Shown: positions 1 through 5,506 of the stretch, one piece after another
Numbering within the stretch: the first letter of the stretch is position 1
How the letters are laid out: each line of letters opens with the position of its first letter
NCBI GenBank assembly: GCA_025929005.1
Contig: JAICND010000124.1
Span: forward strand, 1-5,506
Direction of reading: 5' to 3'
DNA: 5,506 bases
Source: Acidimicrobiia bacterium
GTDB taxonomy: Bacteria; Actinomycetota; Acidimicrobiia; Spongiisociales; ZC4RG35
Made by a program: the position numbers and the translations under genes
Notes under the pieces: model-generated
Database searches by the model: none
Told to the model about the DNA's origin: nothing
The model's input: only the letters and a program-made list of their open reading frames with translations

Positions 1-1914
1 CCCCGTGGCCGTTATCAAGTCGCCCTCTGGTGTCACTGCCCGCAGTTCAGGATGACGCTGGACCAGCCTCCAGCCGGCACTCCAGCCCTCGACAGTCACA
101 ACATCTCCAAGCATCACCGCCGCCAGCGTTGGTTCGGCCTCGGGGCCGAGATGGTCGACCAGGACTTCGACGCCCCGCTCCGCCGCGGTTTGCCGTGTCG
201 CCGCCAGCTGGGCGGGGCCAGGAGGGGCCTTTCTGACGACCCTGACGCCTCCCCGACCGCTGGTCTTGAGACCGCCGACGGCGCCCGTCATTTCTGTTGC
301 GCTTTCAAATGCGACCGCGTCGGCCCAGTCACCAAGAGCGGCCCCGACGGCCGCAGCCCAATTATTGGGCACGTCGAGCAGAGCTGACACAGGGCCGATG
401 GCGCCAGCGGCACCAGCGACCATGTCGCGACCGACTGGGTCGGCCAGACCCGCCGCGGCCGCGGTCAGCGCCTCCAGCCGGGCCTGGGCTGCCGCCACTT
501 CGAGGCGACCGGCGCGCTCAACCGCTTCGGACTCTTCCCAGGTCTGCTGATCGCGGCGACGGACTGCGGCCGCCGACTGGTACAACCGCTGCGCGGTAGA
601 CACCTCTTCGTCCAGGGACAGGATTTCTCGGCCAAGCCGAGCGACCTCGTTGACCTCGTGGCCAAGTTGGCCGTTCAGGATCTTGACCCGCTGCCCCACC
701 GACTCGAGTTCGCGCTGGTCCCGCTCATCGGCCGCATCAAGTGACCGCAGGTCACCCGCCAGGATGGCGAGAGTTCCCTCGGGACTGAGGCCCTCCTGGT
801 CCGCCAAGGAGGCAGCCTCCTGGTCGACGGCGCGATAACGACGCTCGGCCACTTCGGCTGATGCGACTGTCTCTTCCTCGAAGAGCCGCGCTGCCTCAAC
901 CTGCTCGGCGAGGCTGGCAGCTTCCACCTCCAGGTCGCGCAGTCTCTCGCTGGCGCCTTCCACCCGGGCCCGGCGGGTCCGGTGACGCTCCTGGGCGACC
1001 TGGGCGACCCTCCGCAAGCGCTCGACCGTGGTCTCCAACCTGGCGGCGGCAGCCGAGTCGCGGTCGAGCGAGGCGCCGACGGTGGCGGCCTGTGCCGTGA
1101 CCTCGCGCAGCTGCTCACCGAATCGGGTCGCTTGCTGTTGGGCCGCCTCGGTTGTGAGCCGGGCCTCGTTCTCATCGCTGCTGGCCTGGCCGATGCGTGC
1201 GTCGAGGGATCGCAAATCCTCTCCGGCCAGAAAAAGGGTTAGCGCCTTCACCTCGTCTGCCAGATGCTGGTGACGGTCGGCCGCTTGAGCCTGGCGTTTC
1301 AAGGGCCTCATCTGTCGGACGACCTCTCCAACGATGTCGTGAGCTCGCAACACATCCTCGTCGGTTCGCTCCAGTCGGCGAGTTGCCCGCTCCCGTCGCA
1401 GCTTGTGCTTGAGGATGCCGGCTGCCTCTTCGATGATGGCCCGGTGCTCTTCAGGGCTCGCACTAAGGACGGACTCGACCTGGCCTTGATTGACGATCAC
1501 ATGCTGATGGCGTCCCACCCCGGAATCCGACAACAGTTCCTGGATGTCGAGCAATCGGCAGGCCACCCCGTTGATCTCGTAGTCGGAGGAGCCGTCCCGA
1601 TAGAGGCGTCGGGTGATGGCGACCTCATTGAGGTCGAGCGGCAATTCCCGACCAGCGTTGTCGAAGATCACGGTCACTTCGGCCCGGTTGAGAGGGGGCC
1701 TGGTGGCGGTACCCGCAAAGATGACGTCCTCCATCTTCCCGGTCCTCAGCGAGGTGGGTGCCTGGGTGCCCATGACCCAATGGATAGCATCAACCAGGTT
1801 GGATTTACCGGATCCGTTTGGTCCGACGACCACGCCAACTCCGGGCCGAAACTCCAATCTGGTGCGGTCGGCAAAAGATTTGAACCCGACTACCTTGACA
1901 GTCTTCAGATACAT
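1..1914 (-). CDS. smc: Chromosome segregation/condensation ATPase SMC, N-terminal 638 residues (3' end outside window)
   Basis: SMC is the ATPase core of the bacterial condensin complex with ScpA and ScpB. It acts on the nucleoid to compact and segregate chromosomes. I translated the frame by hand and found it open for 638 codons up to the left edge. Residues 1-165 form the N-terminal half of the ATPase head. They include the opening GFKSFAD motif (10-16), Walker A GPNGSGKS (31-38), KMEDVIFAG (60-68) and a Q-loop region NQGQVE (142-147), followed by IIEEAAGILK (160-169). Residues about 170-498 are rich in Ala, Glu, Arg and Leu, as expected of the ascending coiled coil. The hinge begins near 505 and continues to the edge (VTPEGDL at 627-633). 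The rest of the hinge, the second coil, the LSGG signature and Walker B lie outside. The start is ATG at 1914-1912; the preceding in-frame codon is TAG, so no longer N-terminus is possible. No clear Shine-Dalgarno sequence precedes it. Family assignment is secure. Confidence 0.97.
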   Translation of the reverse strand, partial: MYLKTVKVVGFKSFADRTRLEFRPGVGVVVGPNGSGKSNLVDAIHWVMGTQAPTSLRTGKMEDVIFAGTATRPPLNRAEVTVIFDNAGRELPLDLNEVAITRRLYRDGSSDYEINGVACRLLDIQELLSDSGVGRHQHVIVNQGQVESVLSASPEEHRAIIEEAAGILKHKLRRERATRRLERTDEDVLRAHDIVGEVVRQMRPLKRQAQAADRHQHLADEVKALTLFLAGEDLRSLDARIGQASSDENEARLTTEAAQQQATRFGEQLREVTAQAATVGASLDRDSAAAARLETTVERLRRVAQVAQERHRTRRARVEGASERLRDLEVEAASLAEQVEAARLFEEETVASAEVAERRYRAVDQEAASLADQEGLSPEGTLAILAGDLRSLDAADERDQRELESVGQRVKILNGQLGHEVNEVARLGREILSLDEEVSTAQRLYQSAAAVRRRDQQTWEESEAVERAGRLEVAAAQARLEALTAAAAGLADPVGRDMVAGAAGAIGPVSALLDVPNNWAAAVGAALGDWADAVAFESATEMTGAVGGLKTSGRGGVRVVRKAPPGPAQLAATRQTAAERGVEVLVDHLGPEAEPTLAAVMLGDVVTVEGWSAGWRLVQRHPELRAVTPEGDLITATG

Positions 1915-1983
1915 CTAGTTACAGCCATGTCATTTGGGAGCCATTGAGCCTAGACGATGTCCCGGATTCTGCCCGGCCAACCC
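1915..1983 (-). other. 69-base acyP-smc intergenic gap
   Basis: This is the only appreciable non-coding stretch in the window. On the minus strand it contains TAGGCT (complement of 1947-1952), which fits the loose TAnnnT form of a -10 box. The best -35 candidate at 17-base spacing, CGGGCA, is poor. There is no inverted repeat with a T-run that would make a terminator, and no strong Shine-Dalgarno sequence before the smc ATG. It could be a plain operon spacer or hold a weak internal promoter for smc; the sequence does not decide this. Confidence 0.5.
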
Positions 1984-2256
1984 TCACTGCCGTATGAAGA
2001 AGTCGTTGAGGGATTGATCGATCGCCACGACATCCGACTCCACACGGGCGACCCTCGCCCCGGCCGGTCCCGCCCACAGCCAATCGACCATGCGCGCCAC
2101 CGACTCGTCCTCGCCCTGGGCCCACACCTCCACCCGCCCATCGGGGAGATTGCGGACCCAGCCAACCAAGCCCAGACCGCGGGCGGTTGATCTCGTCGCC
2201 TGGCGGTAGGTGACGCCCTGCACTCGGCCGTCAACCAGGGCGTGGACCGCCTTCAC
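1984..2256 (-). CDS. acyP: Acylphosphatase
   Basis: This is a small cytosolic enzyme that hydrolyses the carboxyl-phosphate bond of acyl phosphates; its physiological substrate in bacteria is unclear. The 90-residue product has the expected length for the family and its hallmark motifs. GRVQGVTYR lies at 10-18, with Arg18 as the phosphate-binding catalytic arginine, and GWVRNLPDGRVEV at 32-44, with Asn36 as the catalytic asparagine. I prefer the GTG start at 2256-2254. It overlaps the mutM TGA in a GTGA junction typical of translational coupling, and it places the first beta strand (KAVHALVDG) right at the N-terminus. An in-frame ATG at 2274-2272 would add six residues (MPHLSN) inside the mutM zinc-finger codons and cannot be excluded. 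The same gene sits between mutM and smc in other actinobacteria, for example Mycobacterium tuberculosis. Confidence 0.95.
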   Translation of the reverse strand: MKAVHALVDGRVQGVTYRQATRSTARGLGLVGWVRNLPDGRVEVWAQGEDESVARMVDWLWAGPAGARVARVESDVVAIDQSLNDFFIRQ

Positions 2257-3077
2257 GTTTGACAGGTGGGGCAATAGAAAGACGAACGCCCACCGACCAC
2301 CACCCGTTTAATCACGGTCCCGCATCGGCGGCAATGATCACCCTCGCGGCCATAGACACGGAGCCGTTGGAGATAGCCCCCCGCTTCACCGTCCGGCAGC
2401 GAATAAGCGAGGTCGTCGAGAGAGGTACCTCCGGCCGCAACGCCGGCGGACAAGATGGGTTTGATGGCCCGGCGGAGCCTGGCAATCTCCTCGTAGTTGA
2501 GGGCCCCACCCGGTCTGGTCGGCCGCACACCCGCCCGGTTCAACACTTCGTCGGCGTAGATGTTGCCCAGACCTGCCAGAAGGCGCTGATCGAGCAGCAG
2601 GCTCTTGATCGGGGCGGTTCGGCCGGCCAACGAGTTGGCGAGCGATCTCGATCGAGGCAGGTCGGTGAAGGCGTCGGGGCCGAGACCGGTGAAGGTGGCG
2701 AGCTCGTCGGGGGTGACCACTGCCACAAAACCGAACGTGCGGGGGTCGATCAATCGTATTTCGTCTTCCCGGTCAGTCTCCGCCGCGAAGTGGGTGTGTT
2801 TTGGTCGGGCCGCCAGGGGCGATGTCACCGATATCCGGCCGGACATACCCAGGTGGGTGACCCAGGTCATGCCGTTGTCAAGCAGACCGAACAAGAACTT
2901 GCCTCGACGCCGCAGCTCTTCAACCACGGCCCCGGTGAGACGATCGACTACATCCTGGGGATGGATGTTGCGTCTGGTCGTGCGGGGATGGTTGACCTCG
3001 ACCCGGACCATCCTTCGGCCGGTCACCACCGGCTCCAGGTGCCGGCGAATGGTCTCGACTTCTGGCAACTCCGGCAC
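2253..3077 (-). CDS. mutM: Formamidopyrimidine-DNA glycosylase (Fpg/MutM)
   Basis: This bifunctional base-excision repair enzyme removes 8-oxoguanine and ring-opened purines and then nicks the abasic site by beta,delta-elimination. Counting from the GTG start, the 274 residues begin MPELPEVET. Pro2 is the catalytic nucleophile after Met removal and Glu3 is the acid. Other visible landmarks are Lys60 in the beta-hairpin (RRRGK), HLGMSG at 75-80 with the intercalating Met78, and DPRTFG at 111-116 with Arg113 and Phe115 as the other void-filling residues. LLDQRLLAGLGNIYADE at 161-177 belongs to the helix-two-turn-helix. A C-terminal zinc finger uses Cys249, Cys252, Cys269 and Cys272, with the conserved Arg264 before the last pair. 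The open frame extends to 3419, but that extension overlaps the ATPase gene and looks non-coding. ATG at 3080-3078 directly precedes the GTG. Starting there would put Val before the catalytic Pro, so GTG at 3077-3075 is preferred. The gene follows the ATPase stop by 14-17 bases and overlaps acyP by 4. Confidence 0.97.
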   Translation of the reverse strand: MPELPEVETIRRHLEPVVTGRRMVRVEVNHPRTTRRNIHPQDVVDRLTGAVVEELRRRGKFLFGLLDNGMTWVTHLGMSGRISVTSPLAARPKHTHFAAETDREDEIRLIDPRTFGFVAVVTPDELATFTGLGPDAFTDLPRSRSLANSLAGRTAPIKSLLLDQRLLAGLGNIYADEVLNRAGVRPTRPGGALNYEEIARLRRAIKPILSAGVAAGGTSLDDLAYSLPDGEAGGYLQRLRVYGREGDHCRRCGTVIKRVVVGGRSSFYCPTCQT

Positions 3078-3094
3078 CATCAAACCGTAACCGA

Positions 3095-4093
3095 TCAGAC
3101 CGGGTAGGTAACCGGGCCTTCGGCTTTGACCCACACCCGGGTGCCGGGAGCAAACTCGGGAACGGTGCCGAGCCGCGAACGCACGCGGGCACCACCGGAG
3201 AGGACAACTGTGACCAGTTGATCGTGGCCGTAGAACTCGCTGCCGGCCACCACCGCATCGCCATCTGGATCGGGGACGAGGGTCACCAACTCCGGGCGCA
3301 CCATCACTCGAACTGGTCCTGACAGCTCGGTTGCGAAGATCCCCAGCGGCGTATCGACTCGACCCCCGGCCGCTCTTCCGTCGATGAATTCGGCCTCTCC
3401 CAGGAACCCGGCCACCCACGGGCTGACCGGGGAGCGATACAGATCCGAGGGGCTGTCGACTTGGAGGACTCGCCCTTCGTTGAGGACGGCCACCCGATCC
3501 GATATCGACAGAGCCTCCTCCTGGTCGTGCGTGACGAACACCGCAGTGGTTCCAGCGGCTTGCAGGATGGACTTGACCTCGCGACGGACTCGGGTGCGAA
3601 GCGAGGCGTCGAGATTGGAGAACGGTTCGTCGGCCAGGATCACGGCCGGCTGGGGTGCCAGAGCCCGGGCCAGAGCGACTCGCTGTTGTTGGCCACCAGA
3701 CAGTTCATGGGGAAGGCGGTTTTCCAAACCCGCCAGCCCGACCAAATCGAGCAACTCTTCGACCCTTTCCCGATCCGGGGCTCCGTAGCCGACATTGCCG
3801 GCGACAGTCATGTGGGGGAAGAGCGCATAGTCCTGAAACACCATCCCCACCCGGCGGCGCTCGGGTGGCACGTGCACCTCGGGACCAGAGACTTCGGCAC
3901 CGCCGACGACAATCGACCCGGCGTCAAGTCGTTCGAAACCGGCGATGAGCCGCAGTGCGGTGGTCTTACCGCAACCGGAAGGGCCCAGCAGTGTCAGTAG
4001 CGACCCTTGGGCGACCCCGAACGACAGGTCGGCCACGCCGACCACATTGCCGAATGTCTTGGTGACGCCGGACAGGCGGATAGCTTCACTCAT
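3095..4093 (-). CDS. Iron(III)-type ABC importer, ATP-binding subunit (FbpC-like)
   Basis: This is the nucleotide-binding subunit that powers import through the permease encoded just upstream. It is a peripheral protein on the cytoplasmic face of the membrane. The 332 residues carry every ABC motif in order: Walker A GPSGCGKT (37-44), Q-loop Gln87 in VFQDYALFPHMTV, signature LSGGQQQ (131-137), Walker B VILADE (151-156) with catalytic Glu156, D-loop SNLD (159-162) and switch His189. Residues from about 235 on form a C-terminal beta-rich (TOBE-like) regulatory domain, as in FbpC and PotA-type ATPases. The length and the PPERRR-VGMVFQ wording suit the ferric-iron/polyamine/AEP subfamily. Pairing with a fused two-domain permease favours ferric iron, which is an inference. 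The start is ATG at 4093-4091, preceded by a good GAGGAA Shine-Dalgarno; it overlaps the permease stop by 8 bases. An upstream in-frame start at 4141 would extend into the permease coding sequence and lacks homology. The symbol is left blank because the substrate is unproven. Confidence 0.93.
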   Translation of the reverse strand: MSEAIRLSGVTKTFGNVVGVADLSFGVAQGSLLTLLGPSGCGKTTALRLIAGFERLDAGSIVVGGAEVSGPEVHVPPERRRVGMVFQDYALFPHMTVAGNVGYGAPDRERVEELLDLVGLAGLENRLPHELSGGQQQRVALARALAPQPAVILADEPFSNLDASLRTRVRREVKSILQAAGTTAVFVTHDQEEALSISDRVAVLNEGRVLQVDSPSDLYRSPVSPWVAGFLGEAEFIDGRAAGGRVDTPLGIFATELSGPVRVMVRPELVTLVPDPDGDAVVAGSEFYGHDQLVTVVLSGGARVRSRLGTVPEFAPGTRVWVKAEGPVTYPV

Positions 4094-5506
4094 GCGTATT
4101 CCTCGAGACCAGCACATAAAGCGGGACCGCCGACACGGCAAGGAGGATCAGAGCCGCCACTGCCGCTCGGGTGTAAAAGCCCTCCGATGTGGTCGACCAG
4201 ATCCGCACGGCCAGAGTTTCGAATTCGGTGGGTCGCAAGAGCAAGGTTGCGGGCAGCTCCTTCATCGTGGTCAGGAAGACCAGTCCTGCTCCAGCCAGCA
4301 TTCCACGCCCGACGAGAGGAACTGTGATCCGCCTAGCAGTAGCGAGGGCAGTCTTGCCGAGGGACCGGCTGACTTCCTCCAAACTTGGTGAGACCCGTCC
4401 TAGAGCAGCGTGGGTCGGCCCCAACGCCTGGGGCAGAAACATGATCAAATACGCGAACAGGAGCAGCGGAAGGGTCTGGTAAAGCCCCGTTACGACCGTG
4501 AGCCCGACGAGCAGCACGGACAGTCCGACCGTGAGGTGCGGCAGGGCGTACAGCGACCATGCCACCGACTCACAAATCTCTCCCACCCGGCTTTTGTATC
4601 TGACCGTGAGGATCGCCAACGGAAGAGCCGCCACCGCTGCGATGATGGCCGTGGAGCCCGAGACTGCGAGGGATCGCCCCGTTTCGGCCAGGACGGCAGC
4701 CGGAGCCTGTCCCGCTGAGACGCCTCGCAACCACCAACCAACCAACACCGTTATTGGAAGGGCCAGCGAGGCCATCACCACGGATCCCAGAAATGAGACT
4801 GCCAGCCACCGACGGGTCCCGGTCAATGCCACACGGTGATGCGGCCGAATCGTCCTGCCACCCAGGACGGTCTGCCGACCCCGGCTTCTCCGTTCCCACC
4901 AGATCAGGATTAGTGCGATACCTACCAGGAATCCGGCTAGGACCGTTGCCGGGTTCCTGTCTGGCCGCCCCGCGTATTGCAGAAAAATTGCCCTGGTGAA
5001 GGTGTCGTATCCAAGCAGCGAAACGGCTCCGAAGTCGGCCAGCGTGTAGAGCGCCGCCAAGAGCATGGCCGCCCGCAGTGCCGGAGCCACCTGGGGCAAT
5101 GTCACGGTCCGAAAGACACGTCCCGCCGAGGCCCCGAGACCGCGGGCAACCTCCTCGAGACCCGGGTCAAGCCTGCGTAATGCGGGGATCGCCATCAGAT
5201 GTACGTAAGGGAAGGTGAACATGGTGAGGGCGAACAGCGCGCCTGCGTACCCCCGGGGTATCGGCAGTGCCGACAGTCCGACTCTTTCCAGAAGCCCGCT
5301 GACGATGCCCCTGCGGCCGGTGGCCCCGAGCAGGACCAACGCTCCGACAAATGACGGGATGACGAGAGGGAGGCCCGCCAGCGTCGACCACACCCGGGCT
5401 CCGGTGAGGTCGGTGCGAGTAGTCAGCCAGGCAGTGGCTAGACCGATTCCAGTCGCTGCCACCACCACACCCCCAACCAGAGCGATCGTGTTGAAACCGA
5501 GTTCGA
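4086..5506 (-). CDS. Iron(III)-type ABC importer, fused two-domain permease (FbpB-like), 5' end outside window
   Basis: This is an inner-membrane permease in which two transmembrane domains are fused in one chain. About 473 residues are visible. The frame stays open to the right edge, reading ELGFNTIALVGG before the first internal GTG at 5468, so the true start is outside. Typical relatives are about 520-560 residues, so perhaps 50-80 are missing. About eleven hydrophobic segments can be picked out, near residues 6-27, 43-61, 86-110, 143-164, 186-203, 234-259, 280-300, 314-342, 343-362, 397-413 and 445-467. Two EAA coupling loops contact the ATPase dimer: LEEVARGLG...TLP (116-137) and LEEVSRSLG...TVP (375-395). 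The stretch KELPATLLLRP near 415-425, followed by ETLAVRIW, is characteristic of the ferric-iron permease family. Two EAA loops in one chain distinguish it from separate PotB/PotC-type permeases. The fused thiamine permease ThiP remains an alternative, but the long ATPase with a C-terminal domain argues against it. The gene ends at TGA 4088-4086, 8 bases inside the ATPase gene. Confidence 0.92.
   Translation of the reverse strand, partial: ELGFNTIALVGGVVVAATGIGLATAWLTTRTDLTGARVWSTLAGLPLVIPSFVGALVLLGATGRRGIVSGLLERVGLSALPIPRGYAGALFALTMFTFPYVHLMAIPALRRLDPGLEEVARGLGASAGRVFRTVTLPQVAPALRAAMLLAALYTLADFGAVSLLGYDTFTRAIFLQYAGRPDRNPATVLAGFLVGIALILIWWERRSRGRQTVLGGRTIRPHHRVALTGTRRWLAVSFLGSVVMASLALPITVLVGWWLRGVSAGQAPAAVLAETGRSLAVSGSTAIIAAVAALPLAILTVRYKSRVGEICESVAWSLYALPHLTVGLSVLLVGLTVVTGLYQTLPLLLFAYLIMFLPQALGPTHAALGRVSPSLEEVSRSLGKTALATARRITVPLVGRGMLAGAGLVFLTTMKELPATLLLRPTEFETLAVRIWSTTSEGFYTRAAVAALILLAVSAVPLYVLVSRNTHE
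4099..4104 (-). promoter_or_regulatory. Shine-Dalgarno for the ABC ATPase gene
   Basis: The minus strand reads GAGGAA, with a 5-base spacer (TACGC) before the ATG at 4093. It lies inside the last codons of the permease gene. It is the clearest ribosome binding site in the window and fixes the ATPase start at 4093 rather than at an upstream in-frame codon. Confidence 0.75.

Noticed and set aside
675..1175. Minus-strand open frame of 166 codons in another frame within smc
   Set aside because: The SMC coiled-coil frame is continuous here. The alternative product is Arg/Ser/Pro-rich shadow sequence.
1264..1947. Plus-strand open frame of 227 codons
   Set aside because: It lies antisense to the highly conserved SMC head, shows no recognisable domain and has no ribosome site. 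It is a by-product of GC-rich codon use in the real gene.
1947..1952. TAGGCT as a promoter -10 for smc
   Set aside because: It matches only TAnnnT and has no convincing -35 at 16-19 bases, so it is not listed as a promoter.
3081..3094. Possible terminator or promoter between the ATPase gene and mutM
   Set aside because: Only 14-17 bases separate the genes, with no stem-loop or T-run. It is better explained as an operon spacer.
2259..3107. Plus-strand open frame of 282 codons
   Set aside because: It is almost exactly antisense to mutM, whose catalytic and zinc-finger residues are intact. Its product has low-complexity composition and no family resemblance.
3078..3419. N-terminal extension of the mutM frame to 3419
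   Set aside because: It overlaps the ATPase C-terminal domain in another frame, is rich in Arg, Gly and Ser like a shadow translation, and would bury the catalytic N-terminal proline.
4094..4141. 16-residue N-terminal extension of the ATPase to 4141
   Set aside because: It lies wholly inside the permease 3' end, lacks homology to ABC ATPases, and the Shine-Dalgarno is placed for the ATG at 4093.
1..5506. CRISPR arrays, tRNAs, insertion sequences, phage or toxin-antitoxin genes
   Set aside because: Reading both strands showed no regularly spaced repeats, cloverleaf-like segments, transposase motifs or terminal inverted repeats. The window is almost fully occupied by five recognised housekeeping or transport genes.

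Overview
The window looks like chromosomal DNA from a high-GC bacterium, most likely an actinobacterium. The third codon positions are GC-rich, and the SMC, Fpg and acylphosphatase sequences and their order resemble the actinobacterial mutM-acyP-smc neighbourhood. Some wording in the SMC head (for example SDSGVGRHQHVIV) recalls Acidimicrobiia-type SMC proteins, but that placement is from memory and is only an inference.

All five genes lie on the minus strand and are tightly packed, so the window reads from right to left. From 5506 to 4086 runs the 3' part of a fused two-domain ABC permease (FbpB-like), whose start is outside the window. From 4093 to 3095 is its ATPase (FbpC-like), overlapping the permease stop by 8 bases. 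From 3077 (or 3080) to 2253 is formamidopyrimidine-DNA glycosylase (mutM/fpg). From 2256 to 1984 is acylphosphatase (acyP), overlapping mutM by 4 bases. After a 69-base gap, smc runs from 1914 off the left edge, ending inside its hinge domain.

The first two genes form an importer, probably for ferric iron, whose binding protein should lie to the right of the window. The other three belong to a conserved housekeeping block: base-excision repair of oxidised purines, acyl-phosphate hydrolysis, and chromosome condensation and segregation. In known actinobacterial order, rnc (RNase III) usually sits just upstream of mutM. Here the transporter occupies that place, which is the main contextual oddity.

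I found no RNA genes, mobile elements, CRISPR arrays, long repeats or convincing terminators, and no sign of an undescribed system. The plus-strand open frames are antisense shadows, which are common in GC-rich DNA. The only stretch without a gene that is more than a few bases long is 1915-1983.
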